40,041 nucleotides of DNA from an uncultured Treponema sp. (GTDB lineage: Bacteria; Spirochaetota; Spirochaetia; Treponematales; Treponemataceae). The notes under the pieces were generated by a model. It saw only the letters and a program-made list of their open reading frames with translations, was not told the origin of the DNA and did no database searches. The stretch's first letter is position 1. Every line of letters starts with the position of its first letter. The position numbers and the translations under genes are program-made. The stretch spans positions 1 through 40,041 of the forward strand of contig ONET01000019.1 in the NCBI GenBank assembly GCA_900316905.1, read 5' to 3'. Of the stretch, positions 1 through 8,811 are shown piece after piece.

Positions 1-2006
1 TCCATAATCAGTTTTTTTATGCGGCCATACGCGGAGCCAATCATCGCGGCGTCGCCGGAATATTCAATCAAGTCGCCCTTTGAGCACATTATGAATTCAA
101 CGTCGGTCTTAATTGAATAGACAGACCTTCTTAACTTTGCCGCCGCCTGCTGGTACCGGGCGAACTTGAAAAGCTGGCTTGCGTTTGTGATTCCCCAAAC
201 GGAAGTTTCCGCTCGCGGCATCTTGGGCGGATTGTTTGGATCGTATTCACCTGTCGGCGTGTTGAAAACGCTCCGGGTGTTTTGAGCCCAACCCCCGGCC
301 TCGTCGATGAAGTTATAATCCACCTGGTCGGGAATGTCCGCCATAAGGATTTGCTCTGAGAACGAAATGGAGTTTCTGGGCGTGAACGCCTGGACCGGAA
401 CCGTCTTCAACTCGTCAACCGCGACAGTGAAAAGGCCGTCGATTTTGACGATGTTCGCGCGCCCGACTTTAGCGATGGCGGCGATTAACTCCGAAATTTG
501 CATGTCGCTTGAAAGAACCGCGTTGAACGAAATTTGCTTTTGGTCGCAGAACGACCACCAATGCTCAAAGGCTTGCCAGTCTATCTTTTCGTCGCTAATG
601 GGGTCGGAGTTGATTTTTCCTCGAAGGCAGTAAAGGACGCAGCTGGCGGGATTCGCTGTCGCACGGGTCGACCAATATTCCGCTCCGCTTCCTTGGCCGT
701 TCCAATCGGGAAACACCGAATGAGTCACAAGGTTAAATTTGGCCACTACGCCTTGAGCCATGTCAGAAGCCTTCATCTCCAAAGCCGCAAGCAAAAGTCC
801 TTGCGCTCGCCCGTCACGAACTGGATGGTCGTTGGTGTACGCGCGGATTGAGCCTAAATACACTTGGTCGTATATTTTGGAACTGTCATTGTCGGGAGTT
901 AGACGAGCGACTTTTATGTCGTATTTTCCTTCCGGCACATTCATGCCGTTATTTGTCACTCTTAGCGTTTTTTGCGTGTTTCGGGTCAAAACCCATTCGC
1001 ATCCGTCAATGATTCTATAATTTGAATCGTCGCTTCCTGCCGGCTTGTACCAAGCCGCCACCGCGCATGTCGCAGGCTGGACCTTTCCTTTTTCATCGTA
1101 TTGAAACAATCCGTTTGGAAAGAAAATGTCCACGTTTATAGTTCTGCAATGGTCGCAAGTCGTGCGTACAACTGCGCCCGATGTACCAGAATCATTTAGA
1201 AATTTCAACACTGAATTGACTTGTATTTCCTTGCACACGCGGCTATAGATATTTGACCGCGTTCCGTTTCGCATAAAGTTAAGGTGAACTAGGCGGTCGG
1301 TGCCATCCTGTATTTTTCCAATATCGCCGCTTGCAGAAAAATCCGTCAGTTTTGTTTCGTCTATTTTTATGCTCTCTATTTCAACCTCTTGATCGTCGTA
1401 GCCAAGACAGAAAAGCTGGCGGAGCCACTGGCCGTTATTGCGATCAACATAGGTGTAGGGATTGGCCGCGTAGTCAGGCGACAGCAAGTGCCGGCCAAAC
1501 ACGACCGGAATGGAGCCGTAAGGCCTTGCTTGGTTGGAGCCGCCTCTTAGAGAAGGGTCTTGCTTTGGAGTCGTTCTGTCCTTCATGTTCGGAACGTCGA
1601 ATTCCATGTTGTATAAGGCGACGCCAGCTAAGGTGACTCCGACGCCCACTCCAACAAGCGCCGCGCCAAGCGGGGCTGCAGGCGTGAACATAAGGGCAAT
1701 GCCTATAGCAGTCAACGCGAAGCCGACCGCCTTTCCGGCGATTCCCCAATTCTTCCGCCCTCCCTCGGTTCCCATGTTCCAGCCTTCGCCTTCGGGCATT
1801 ATCCTGATATAGACGCGGCTTCCGTCCTTGGGAATTCTGTCGTAGTTGTCTTTGATTGGCTCGTCCTCAACAAGGATGACGGCGTTTTCAATTTTAGTTC
1901 CTGTATTTAAATTATTGAAAATGTTGATGAGGCTGTCGCGTTCCACGACAGTATCATTGTATCTTCCTGAAAACGGATGGATTTGCGTCCGAAGCTTTAA
2001 CGGCAT
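1..2006 (-). CDS. Tail tip / host-specificity protein J-like (3' end beyond window)
   Basis: The frame is open from an ATG at 2006 to the left edge, giving at least 668 residues. It begins MPLKLRTQIHPFSGRYNDT, preceded by a GAGGGG ribosome site, and overlaps the NlpC/P60 gene by 53 bases in another frame. After an N-terminal domain there is a hydrophobic stretch near residues 80-125 (read from the DNA as rich in Gly, Ala, Val and Leu), then a motif LRGGSNQARPYGSIPVVFG at about residues 140-160. That motif and the position right after the NlpC/P60 gene are typical of phage J-type central tail-tip proteins, which contact the host receptor and DNA exit channel. The C-terminal receptor-binding part is missing from the window, so host specificity cannot be judged. 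Confidence 0.8.
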   Translation of the reverse strand, partial: MPLKLRTQIHPFSGRYNDTVVERDSLINIFNNLNTGTKIENAVILVEDEPIKDNYDRIPKDGSRVYIRIMPEGEGWNMGTEGGRKNWGIAGKAVGFALTAIGIALMFTPAAPLGAALVGVGVGVTLAGVALYNMEFDVPNMKDRTTPKQDPSLRGGSNQARPYGSIPVVFGRHLLSPDYAANPYTYVDRNNGQWLRQLFCLGYDDQEVEIESIKIDETKLTDFSASGDIGKIQDGTDRLVHLNFMRNGTRSNIYSRVCKEIQVNSVLKFLNDSGTSGAVVRTTCDHCRTINVDIFFPNGLFQYDEKGKVQPATCAVAAWYKPAGSDDSNYRIIDGCEWVLTRNTQKTLRVTNNGMNVPEGKYDIKVARLTPDNDSSKIYDQVYLGSIRAYTNDHPVRDGRAQGLLLAALEMKASDMAQGVVAKFNLVTHSVFPDWNGQGSGAEYWSTRATANPASCVLYCLRGKINSDPISDEKIDWQAFEHWWSFCDQKQISFNAVLSSDMQISELIAAIAKVGRANIVKIDGLFTVAVDELKTVPVQAFTPRNSISFSEQILMADIPDQVDYNFIDEAGGWAQNTRSVFNTPTGEYDPNNPPKMPRAETSVWGITNASQLFKFARYQQAAAKLRRSVYSIKTDVEFIMCSKGDLIEYSGDAAMIGSAYGRIKKLIM

Positions 2007-2403
2007 AATACCCCTCGACGCGGCCTTTTAAATTTGGATTTGTGACTCTTTGCAGAATCGTTCCAAAATGCCGCGTGACATGAAGTATATAGCCGCTTCC
2101 AGCGTAGATTCCCAAGTGTGTGGGAAGCCCGCGCTCCAATATTACGGCAGCGTCGCCGGGCTTTGGACAGGCCGTTTTATCGCCGCGAAGGAGCGGAGCG
2201 TATTTTTTGTAAAGAGGCGCGGTCTCGCTTGTATCGAGCGCGTTTTTGTACAAGTCGTGGAGGTCGGGAAGATTTGTGTCGAATTGTTCAATGTATACCA
2301 AGCGGACAAGGCCGTAGCAGTCTAAGCCGCTTTTGTCGCGGCCGCCCGACTTAAAAGGAATCCCTATATAAAGCCCCGCCCATTCGGCCAGTTCGTCCGC
2401 CAT
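1954..2403 (-). CDS. NlpC/P60 family tail assembly peptidase (lambda gpK-like)
   Basis: A 149-residue protein with the NlpC/P60 cysteine-peptidase signature: Cys29 in SGLDCYGLV, His96 in PTHLGIYAG and His108 in YILHV as the catalytic triad candidates. Such phage proteins sit at or near the tail tip, or act in tip assembly, and can cut cell-wall peptides during DNA entry. The neighbours are the usual lambda-like order M-L-K-J. Its ATG at 2403 shares bases with the stop of the upstream gene, indicating translational coupling. It lacks the N-terminal JAB/MPN half of lambda gpK, which is common in shorter homologues. Confidence 0.85.
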   Translation of the reverse strand: MADELAEWAGLYIGIPFKSGGRDKSGLDCYGLVRLVYIEQFDTNLPDLHDLYKNALDTSETAPLYKKYAPLLRGDKTACPKPGDAAVILERGLPTHLGIYAGSGYILHVTRHFGTILQRVTNPNLKGRVEGYYAVKASDANPSVFRKIQ

Positions 2404-2876
2404 CAGAAAAGCCCTGGAAAATCGTTGGGATTGTAGCAGCCTTCGGGAATCTTTCTGTCTTGGACGTAGGAGTCGTAAATCTCGCCTGTGACAGACTCTT
2501 CCGTTATGGTCACGTTGCGAAGAATGAAATCCAGCGGGCCGCGCTCGATTACGTCGGGCGTTTGCGCCATTATGAGCGACACTTGCGCGTGGATTTTCTT
2601 TCCTTCGCTGTCGGCGGTCTTTATGTTCTCCGCGATCATTCGGTCAACGTTGTCGATGGCCAGACGGCAGGGGCTTATTGTTCCGTCCTGGTTCTGCTCC
2701 GGGAGCGTCGCCGTGAACGCCACGGGGGTGTACGTCTGGCCATTGGAAACTATCGGCTCGTTGTTGTCAACAAAGTAAAGGTCGGCTCTTCCTTCCGCCG
2801 AAATTTTCAGCAGGTGGAGAAAGCAAGCGTCCGTGTCCTCTCTGAACAATTCAACTTTTGCGTCTTGGCTTGTCAT
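2403..2876 (-). CDS. DUF1833-type minor tail protein (lambda gpL position)
   Basis: A 157-residue protein beginning MTSQDAKVELFREDTD. The pattern FRxDTDACFLHLLKI, then YFVDNNEPIVSNGQTYTPVAF, then a central LAIDNVDR segment resembles DUF1833 phage proteins, which occupy the gpL position between the M-like and K-like genes. In lambda, gpL is part of the tail tip complex; the role here is inferred from position and family resemblance. The start overlaps the previous gene by four bases (ATGA), as do most genes in this operon. Confidence 0.65.
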   Translation of the reverse strand: MTSQDAKVELFREDTDACFLHLLKISAEGRADLYFVDNNEPIVSNGQTYTPVAFTATLPEQNQDGTISPCRLAIDNVDRMIAENIKTADSEGKKIHAQVSLIMAQTPDVIERGPLDFILRNVTITEESVTGEIYDSYVQDRKIPEGCYNPNDFPGLF

Positions 2877-3229
2877 GGCATCCTCTCAAATTTCAATGTT
2901 ATTTCCCAAAGTCCGTCATCGTTTCCGTCCTCCGAGTATGGCTCGGTCAGTCGGAACGTTTCCTCTTGCCCAGTCTGCGGGTTCTTCATGTCAAAGCGCA
3001 GCGTTCCATGCCCGATTGAATTCCTGTAGAAAGCGTCCAAAAGCGAGCGCTGCTCTTCGTTTAAAATAAGTCTGCCGGAAAAAAGCTTAGGCACGGCGGT
3101 GAACCGCCGCCTTTGCTTGGCAGGACCTGCGTCCATCTTCGTTCGGATGACCGAGTTTTGGTACTGTCCGTTCAAGCCGCCGATTTTGGGAATCGGAAGG
3201 CCGTCCGGCCACTTTATCCTTTCGCTCAT
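2873..3229 (-). CDS. Minor tail protein (lambda gpM-like)
   Basis: A 118-residue protein directly after the tape measure gene, overlapping it by four bases. It carries a central NEEQRSLLDAFYRNSIGHGTLRF segment followed by an alternating strand-rich C-terminus ending ITLKFERMP. Small beta-rich proteins with an LxxFYxxx(G/T) segment between tape measure and the L-like protein are typical of the gpM/minor tail class that joins the tape measure complex to the tip. Residue-level similarity could not be tested, so the name rests on size, position and fold-like pattern. Confidence 0.55.
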   Translation of the reverse strand: MSERIKWPDGLPIPKIGGLNGQYQNSVIRTKMDAGPAKQRRRFTAVPKLFSGRLILNEEQRSLLDAFYRNSIGHGTLRFDMKNPQTGQEETFRLTEPYSEDGNDDGLWEITLKFERMP

Positions 3230-5883
3230 ACGCCCCTCGCTTTAAGCCCGAAACGGCTTTGGAACGTTCTGTCAAGCTGGCCTTGCGCCGTGGCGCTCTT
3301 TACCGCGCCGACAATCACGTTGTAGATTTTGTTTCCGTCCGCGTCGGTCTGTTCGTTCACTTCCGACTTTTCGCTGGAGTAAACGTTGACGGTCACAAAG
3401 CCGAACGCCGCCTCGCCCTGGCCGTCCTCCGCTCCCGCGACTTTTACGCCAAGCGAGCCGTCCGAGCCGCGCGCCAAAGGCATTATCGCTTCCGGGCCGG
3501 CCTCTCCCATAAGGCCGGTGGCGAATCCGCTTCCTTGCCGGAACTTGAAGAATGTCGGCGTGTCGACTATGCCGTTTGTGAATGAGCCGCCGAGCGCGAA
3601 CGCCTCATAGCCGTCCGCACCATAAACACCGCCAAGCGCGTTTGCCTTTGCGCCCGCGCTTTTCACGCCGTTTACGACTCCGGCGGCGATTCCGGTTCCA
3701 AGTCCAGCTGCCAAAAGACCGAGTCCCAACGGCCACATTCCTTGGGCGATAAGCTCAAGGCCCGCCCGCGTGAAAAGCGATGGAAGTTGGTTCAAGATGT
3801 CGGTCGCCATTTTCTCAAGGCTGGCCGCCCACGCGTCGGAAGCGTCCGCGCCTTCCGCAAGCTTTTCGGCCAGTTCGGTGACGCCGCTTTGAATTCCGTC
3901 AAACGACACGCTGGCCAAGTTGCCCATCATGCTTCCAATCGTCTGGGCCTGCCGCTCGTTCAAGTTGGATAGCTCCATGCAAAGGTTCTGCACCTTGCCC
4001 GCTATCATGTCGAACATGTCCGCGTAGCCTTGCATCGGCGGGTCTGGCGGAAGGTCATTTATCGCGTCGCTTAATTCCTTGTACTTTTCGATGAGTTTTT
4101 CGATGCAAGCGTCCTTTGTCTCAAAGCCGCCGTTGGCGTTCAAAAACTTTTCTTCAGGAACGGCAAGAAGCTCGTTTATCGTCTTCTCAATCTCCGCCAT
4201 CTCGCTTTCTAGCGCCTTGCGCGGGGATATGGCCTTGCCCAAAAGAGTTCCGATTTCCTTTTCTTCCTCGACGCGAGAGTGAAGCCCCTTTATGTATTCA
4301 TCCGCCGCCTGTTCGCCGGTGCTGAAAAGCGACTTGTCAACGCCTGTCGTGTCGGAGAAGATTTCCTGCCAGGTCTTCTTTCCATTGGCCTTGATTTCGG
4401 CCATTTTTTTGAGAATCGCCTTTTCCGCCGCGTCGAGGTTTGCGTTCAACTCGTTTGCGTCGATGTCCAAAAGCCCGGCGTTGTGTTTTTTTGCTGCGGC
4501 GATTTTCTGCTGAACAGAAAGGATTTCCCTCGCGGCTTCTTCGGCCTGCTCCTTGAAACGCAAGCCGCCTAGTCCGTCGCCAGCCTTGTACGACTGCCGG
4601 ACTAGGTCAAACTTAAGCTTGTTGAGCCTCTTGAGTTCCGCCTCAAGCTCCTTGGTGTCAATCGGCTTTATGTTCGTCCGTTGCTTGCTTATTTCTTCCA
4701 GCGACTTTTGAAGCTCCTTGAGCTTGTAGGCTGGGTCGTCCTTGGCGAATTTTTTGTAGGTCTCTCCGACTTGGGAGACGGCCTTGTCCAGTTCCTCTTC
4801 CGCCCGCGTTTCCGCGTTGGTTATGGACTGCAGGTCTTTTTTGTATTGGATTTGCTCAATGAGATTTTCTTTTTGGACTTTAAAATAATCCAGTTGTTTT
4901 TTCGCGCGGCTTTCGTCTCGTTTTAAAACCCAGTCGCGGCCGCCCGCCTCGTCGGAAAGAGCCTTGGCTTTCTTATATTCCTCCTCCCAAAGGCGGATTT
5001 GGTCGGTCGCTTCCTTGAGCTTGTCAGCGTCCTCAAGGCCTTCGTACCAGTCGTTGTACTTTTCTCCGCCGGACAGCCTGGCCGCGTTGCGCTCCACGTT
5101 GTTGAAGGCCGCAGCTACCGCGTCCAGCGCTTCCTTTGTCAGCTTCAAGGCTCCGCTATGTTCGCCCAAAAATGAAAAAAACTTTCCGAAGCCCTCAAGA
5201 ACGTCGCCCGCCGAATTCTTGACTTGCGTACCTAGGTCTGCGGCGGCCTCGGCGGCTCCGCCGTAAGTTCCGTCCAATTCCTCAAGGATGATTTTTTGGG
5301 CGCCCATCATGTCGCCGGCTTCGACCATTGCCTTGAGCATTTGCTTTTGCTGTTCGGTGAAATGGAAGCCTTGGCGCGAAAGGGAGCCAAGTCCGTTTAT
5401 CGGGTCGTCGAGCGCTTTTCCAACGACTTGCGCCGCGCTGGCCAAGTCCATCTTCATTACGGTGGCCATGTCCAAAATCGCCTTGGAGGCATGCTCAAAA
5501 TTCTTTCCCGTTATGTTCCTGAAGCCGAGCAGAACGCCATGCATCGAAGTGATTGTCTCGTCGCCATAGTTGGTAACTTGCTGGAGGGAGGCGGCCATTT
5601 CCTTAAGCTCGGCGCTGCTTGTCCAAGCCTCCGCGCCGGTGGACTTAAGGACTTGGTTCATCACGCTGACGGCTTCCTTTTGGCCCCGCCAGGCCTCGGC
5701 GGACTTTCGCGCGAAGTCGGACACGGCCTTGATTGAGAACGCTCCGGCTATGGAGCCGCCGAGCGACTTGAACAATTTTTCAGTCTCGCTCGTCTTTGAG
5801 TCAACGCTTTTTAGGCTCCTTATGGCCTTGTCGACCTCGGCGGTCACAAGAACCCTAAGCTCGTCCGTTATCGCCCCTTGCAT
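3226..5883 (-). CDS. Tail tape measure protein
   Basis: This is the largest late gene, 885 residues. The N-terminal half (about 1-230) has the DDPINGLGSLSRQGFHFTEQQ segment common in siphophage tape measures. The middle (about 270-600) is charged and heptad-rich, predicted coiled coil. Residues about 690-750 form Gly/Ala-rich hydrophobic segments that could insert in the host membrane. The C-terminus holds TGLMGEAGPEAIMPLARG, a hallmark of lambda-type tape measure C-termini. It starts at an ATG with an AAAGGA site and overlaps the chaperone reading frame. The protein sets tail length and travels through the tail tube during DNA injection. Confidence 0.93.
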   Translation of the reverse strand: MQGAITDELRVLVTAEVDKAIRSLKSVDSKTSETEKLFKSLGGSIAGAFSIKAVSDFARKSAEAWRGQKEAVSVMNQVLKSTGAEAWTSSAELKEMAASLQQVTNYGDETITSMHGVLLGFRNITGKNFEHASKAILDMATVMKMDLASAAQVVGKALDDPINGLGSLSRQGFHFTEQQKQMLKAMVEAGDMMGAQKIILEELDGTYGGAAEAAADLGTQVKNSAGDVLEGFGKFFSFLGEHSGALKLTKEALDAVAAAFNNVERNAARLSGGEKYNDWYEGLEDADKLKEATDQIRLWEEEYKKAKALSDEAGGRDWVLKRDESRAKKQLDYFKVQKENLIEQIQYKKDLQSITNAETRAEEELDKAVSQVGETYKKFAKDDPAYKLKELQKSLEEISKQRTNIKPIDTKELEAELKRLNKLKFDLVRQSYKAGDGLGGLRFKEQAEEAAREILSVQQKIAAAKKHNAGLLDIDANELNANLDAAEKAILKKMAEIKANGKKTWQEIFSDTTGVDKSLFSTGEQAADEYIKGLHSRVEEEKEIGTLLGKAISPRKALESEMAEIEKTINELLAVPEEKFLNANGGFETKDACIEKLIEKYKELSDAINDLPPDPPMQGYADMFDMIAGKVQNLCMELSNLNERQAQTIGSMMGNLASVSFDGIQSGVTELAEKLAEGADASDAWAASLEKMATDILNQLPSLFTRAGLELIAQGMWPLGLGLLAAGLGTGIAAGVVNGVKSAGAKANALGGVYGADGYEAFALGGSFTNGIVDTPTFFKFRQGSGFATGLMGEAGPEAIMPLARGSDGSLGVKVAGAEDGQGEAAFGFVTVNVYSSEKSEVNEQTDADGNKIYNVIVGAVKSATAQGQLDRTFQSRFGLKARGV

Positions 5884-6238
5884 TCCTTTCCTTCTCCCAA
5901 GCCAGCCAAGTTTCCCGCTCCGCGTCCAATAGCTCCACGGCCACTCGGACGGCCTCAGGCTCGGCCAGCCAGCCTTTTCCCTGCGGCCAGCCGTAAGCCT
6001 TGACCCTGCGCCAAATTTGGAACAGGGCGCGAAGCTCCTCGGTCACGTACTTTTTGAAATTTCCCCTCTTGCTCCTGATGTAGCCGGCCTCGCTTTCCGG
6101 CCAAGGGATTGTTTCCTTGGCCTCGTCGTATTCCGGGCCCCAGTCGGGTGGCCAGAGCCCGGCGAACACGATTTGAGCGCCTATTCTAAGGTCTTTTTTT
6201 TTGCGTCGGTCGGAACGTCGCTCCTCACCTCGTTGCAA
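5855..6238 (-). CDS. Tail assembly chaperone -1 frameshift extension (GT-like)
   Basis: This frame lies in the -1 register relative to the gene at 6181-6621 and has no ATG; the first possible start is a TTG at 6238 without a clear ribosome site. It is best read as the T-like C-terminal part of a fusion made by slippage on the run of nine A (minus strand) at 6194-6202. The product past the slip is about 112 residues and would give a G-T protein of about 255 residues. It contains many Trp and charged residues, with a repeated LxxxERExW-type C-terminal helix. In lambda the equivalent gpGT recruits the tape measure protein for tail assembly; here it also sits immediately before the tape measure gene. 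Confidence 0.7.
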   Translation of the reverse strand: MQRGEERRSDRRKKKDLRIGAQIVFAGLWPPDWGPEYDEAKETIPWPESEAGYIRSKRGNFKKYVTEELRALFQIWRRVKAYGWPQGKGWLAEPEAVRVAVELLDAERETWLAWEKERNARGDNGRA

Positions 6239-6621
6239 ATCGCCGAGACGATTTCGCTGACTCCGTAGGCGCGGCAGTCGGCCAGCTCGGAGCCGCTCTT
6301 GATTTCGCGCTCCTTGCCGTCCGCGCCCTTGACGCTAAGATTCTTGATTTTGCCGACGCACTCGCGAAGGATGTAGTCGGCGTTCACCTTGAGCTCGGTG
6401 GTCACGCTCTTGAACTTCTTCACCTCGCGCGGGTTCCCATTTTCGTCAAGCGGCTGGTCGCTCTTGTAGAACTCCCTCGTTGACTGAACGGAAACGAATT
6501 CCTTGGACTGGAACGCGGCCGGCCTTATGATTTCGACCGAGAGCCTTTCCGTTTCGGGAAGGCTTAAGTTGCCGCGAACGTCCGGGCAAAACCAGTATCT
6601 CGGCTCTTCCGTCAAAAGCAT
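6181..6621 (-). CDS. Tail assembly chaperone (lambda gpG-like)
   Basis: A 146-residue protein lying between the major tail protein and the tape measure gene. It ends in TDAKKKTLE, where the lysine codons form the slippery run for a -1 frameshift into the downstream frame. No enzymatic motif is visible. Proteins in this slot bind the tape measure protein and tail tube subunits during assembly and are not in the finished virion. The start ATG at 6621 overlaps the stop of the major tail gene (TGATG). Confidence 0.7.
   Translation of the reverse strand: MLLTEEPRYWFCPDVRGNLSLPETERLSVEIIRPAAFQSKEFVSVQSTREFYKSDQPLDENGNPREVKKFKSVTTELKVNADYILRECVGKIKNLSVKGADGKEREIKSGSELADCRAYGVSEIVSAICNEVRSDVPTDAKKKTLE
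6194..6202 (-). promoter_or_regulatory. Programmed -1 frameshift slippery run (A9) in chaperone genes
   Basis: On the minus strand the zero-frame codons GCA AAA AAA AAG include A AAA AAA and A AAA AAG heptamers, both permissive for tandem -1 slippage. The upstream frame ends only four codons later (ACC TTA GAA TAG), whereas the -1 frame stays open to 5855. The location at the end of a G-like gene, just ahead of the tape measure gene, matches the conserved frameshift of long-tailed phages. Efficiency cannot be read from sequence. Confidence 0.72.
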
Positions 6622-7388
6622 CAGTCGCCTCCCTCAGGGTCGCCGCTGGGGTCGGAAGGATCGGATCCTTGCGAGCCGCCCTGCTGTCCGTTCGCGCTCA
6701 AGTCGCGGACGGTGTAGTAAATCATTCCGGGGTGGTTTCCGCCGTCAACCTTGTAGTTGAAGTTGAAATTCTGCTCGCCGTCCAAGGGCTTGTCCATGTT
6801 GAGCGATTCTACAGTCACAGGGAAGTGCTCCCACACGGCGGTCTGTCCGACAGTCTCCGTCTCGCGTCGGCTGAGCATGTAGTCCTGCTTGGTTTCCTTT
6901 GCGGGGAAGATGGCGTAATGCTCGCCATCCTCAACGGCTACGGAGCTGAACTGGTTCAAAAGCTCGCGCTGCGCCTCGCTGTCGGTCTCAACCGTTCCGT
7001 TGATCGTTCCGCTGGATTCGCTGAACGCGCCGGTGATGTACTCGCGCACGCCGGAGTCCAAATTCTCTTGCGTCGAAACGTCGTAGCTGGTTCCCTGCTT
7101 TGAGTTGGAAACGTCCTTGACAAAGCTGATGAGGACAAGGCGCAAGGGTATGACCTCGTCGCCCTCGGCCAAAGTCTGGCCAGCCCAAAGGTGGACCACG
7201 TCGCCTGGCCCCATCGCGCGGGCTCCTTTGGCCAAGTCCTCGTTGCTCGGCTGCGGCAGCTCCGTATGCTCTCCAACGCGCTTGATTCTGTAGAACCCGC
7301 TTCTTTCAAGCGCGGCCGTAGCGCCTCCTGAAATTTCCGCCTCTTCGTGAATCTTGTAGAGTTTTCCGTCTTTTCCGCCCGGTTTCAT
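6621..7388 (-). CDS. Major tail (tube) protein
   Basis: A 255-residue protein starting MKPGGKDGKLYKIHEEAEISGG with a GGAGG ribosome site. It is rich in beta-prone segments and has a Ser/Gly/Asp/Pro-rich C-terminal tail (about 235-255, with SQGSDPSDPSGDPEGGD), a flexible end sometimes seen on exposed tube subunits. Its place before the G/GT chaperones matches lambda gpV-type tube proteins. Identification depends on size, position and overall composition rather than a catalytic motif. Confidence 0.65.
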   Translation of the reverse strand: MKPGGKDGKLYKIHEEAEISGGATAALERSGFYRIKRVGEHTELPQPSNEDLAKGARAMGPGDVVHLWAGQTLAEGDEVIPLRLVLISFVKDVSNSKQGTSYDVSTQENLDSGVREYITGAFSESSGTINGTVETDSEAQRELLNQFSSVAVEDGEHYAIFPAKETKQDYMLSRRETETVGQTAVWEHFPVTVESLNMDKPLDGEQNFNFNYKVDGGNHPGMIYYTVRDLSANGQQGGSQGSDPSDPSGDPEGGD

Positions 7389-7391
7389 TTT

Positions 7392-7814
7392 TCATTCCTC
7401 CGTAATAAGGTTTGTTGGCATGTCAATCTCGATTCTGTACGGAATGGCGTATTCCGCCGGCATCGAGCTTTCATCTTCGCTAGGATACACCCAGCGCGGC
7501 TTTCCGTTCCCAATCCAGTAGGCCCTGAGCGCGACGTCGTCCGCCTCAAAAAACATGTGCGAGCATTCCACCGCCCTAAGCTTTCGCCGAAGCGAGGCCG
7601 TCTTTCCAAGCCACTTCGCGTGCGTTCCCGCCGTCCTGTATTCCGCCAGGAAGGAAAGCTTTTCGCCGCCTTCGCCGTTCGGCTCCAAGTCTTGGAAGAG
7701 CAGGTCGATGTGGGCCGTGTTGTTCGCCGCCTTTTGCGGCAAGAGGAACGCCGGGAATCCCAGCTGCTCCTGTATCGCTTCCTTGAGCGAGTCAACCACC
7801 GCTTCTATTGTCAT
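7392..7814 (-). CDS. Tail terminator / tail completion protein (gpU-like position)
   Basis: A 140-residue protein beginning MTIEAVVDSLKEAIQEQLGFP. An N-terminal helix followed by strands, and the place between a Mu gpG-like morphogenesis gene and the major tail gene, are as expected for a small tail terminator or head-tail completion subunit. The ATG overlaps the upstream stop (ATGA). No family is recognised with certainty; Mu-like gp37/gp38 position proteins are the alternative. Confidence 0.45.
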   Translation of the reverse strand: MTIEAVVDSLKEAIQEQLGFPAFLLPQKAANNTAHIDLLFQDLEPNGEGGEKLSFLAEYRTAGTHAKWLGKTASLRRKLRAVECSHMFFEADDVALRAYWIGNGKPRWVYPSEDESSMPAEYAIPYRIEIDMPTNLITEE

Positions 7815-8416
7815 TCGCTTCCTCCCTTGAGCGCCTCGCGCACTCCGTTTCTAATTTCCCTTTGGATGTGTTTTTCGTCCTTTTCGTCGATGTGCAGAAA
7901 TGGGCGGGCATGAATCTTTACGCTTTCCTTGATTATGAAAAGCGCGAACGGCTTTCCCCGCTTGCTCTTGGCGCAAAAGACTTTCCCGGTTCTGAAAAAG
8001 GAATAGCCGTCGCCTTTCATCGCCTGTATCAGCTCGCCGGGCTTTTGCGCGTTGTGCTTTCGCATCAAAGTCCGCGTCTTTGCCGAGGCCGGAATCCAAA
8101 GGCCTTTTTTGCCGCCCCGGATTTCGCCGCCCTCCTGCTGGATTCTCGCGTATTTCAAATTCGTTTGCGCGGCCGCCCATGTCTTTCCGCTTTGCGGGGC
8201 TATCGACGACATAAGCTGGCCGTTGTCGCGCAGCGTCTTGTTCCCTTGCTTAACAGCTTGCGTGAGCGGCGCGTTCTCAGGCGGAACGCCGGCGTTGATT
8301 TTTCTGACGGCGGACGAAACCAAGTAGGAGCTTACCTTGCGCATCGTGGGCGACAGGTCGGCCTTCTTTAGCCGCGCGGAAAGCTCGCCGATTCTTTTCG
8401 TTATTTGGACGCCCAT
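7811..8416 (-). CDS. Phage virion morphogenesis protein (Mu gpG family)
   Basis: A 201-residue basic protein: MGVQITKRIGELSARLKKADLSP, then KYARIQQEGGEI in the middle and VKIHARPFLHI near residue 170. The YARIQQxGG...(I/V)PARPFLG-type pattern is characteristic of the Mu gpG/P2 S-like virion morphogenesis family acting in head or tail completion. It fits between a DUF1320-like head completion gene and a tail completion gene. Confidence 0.75.
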   Translation of the reverse strand: MGVQITKRIGELSARLKKADLSPTMRKVSSYLVSSAVRKINAGVPPENAPLTQAVKQGNKTLRDNGQLMSSIAPQSGKTWAAAQTNLKYARIQQEGGEIRGGKKGLWIPASAKTRTLMRKHNAQKPGELIQAMKGDGYSFFRTGKVFCAKSKRGKPFALFIIKESVKIHARPFLHIDEKDEKHIQREIRNGVREALKGGSE

Positions 8417-8811
8417 CAGCGCCGCCTCTCCATCGGGCTTTTGCGGCCCGCGGACACAAAGCCCACGGCGGGGCCGGTCGAAGACGCGTCAGTTTTTTTT
8501 GCAATCGGCCCGAAGTTCGTCTCAATCAATAGCTGGCAGTCCTCCTGCTTTTCGCGGGCGCGGCTTTCCTGCCCGACAAAGGCGAACAGCTCGTAGAGCG
8601 CCCATTTAAGGACGGCCTCGCGGACGACCTCGTTTTCCTCGCTGTATTTTCCGCCCGCGCTCAAGACCATTCCCTTTACGGCAACCTTGCCCTTTAGGAG
8701 CGCGCGCACCGCCACCGTGTCGTCGCCCAGCGTGAGCGTCTCCAAATCCTGCGCGGGAATCTCCGCTTTCAAGTCGTCTACCGTCAGTTCGTTTTCGCCC
8801 GCCATCTTCAT
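8416..8811 (-). CDS. Head completion protein, Mu gp36/DUF1320-like position
   Basis: A 131-residue protein (129 if started at the second ATG, 8805, which has better spacing from the GGGAG site). It has an acidic N-terminus and a helical segment VREAVLKWALYELFAFVGQ followed by EKQEDCQLLIETNFGPIAKK. Helical head-tail adaptor proteins of the DUF1320 class have this arrangement and this position upstream of the gpG-like gene. Assignment is by position and pattern only. Confidence 0.45.
   Translation of the reverse strand: MKMAGENELTVDDLKAEIPAQDLETLTLGDDTVAVRALLKGKVAVKGMVLSAGGKYSEENEVVREAVLKWALYELFAFVGQESRAREKQEDCQLLIETNFGPIAKKTDASSTGPAVGFVSAGRKSPMERRR

Noticed and set aside
1..2006. Diversity-generating retroelement near the tail tip gene, as known for treponemes
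   Set aside because: No reverse transcriptase or template/variable repeat pair is visible in the window. The J-like 3' end is outside it, so it cannot be judged.
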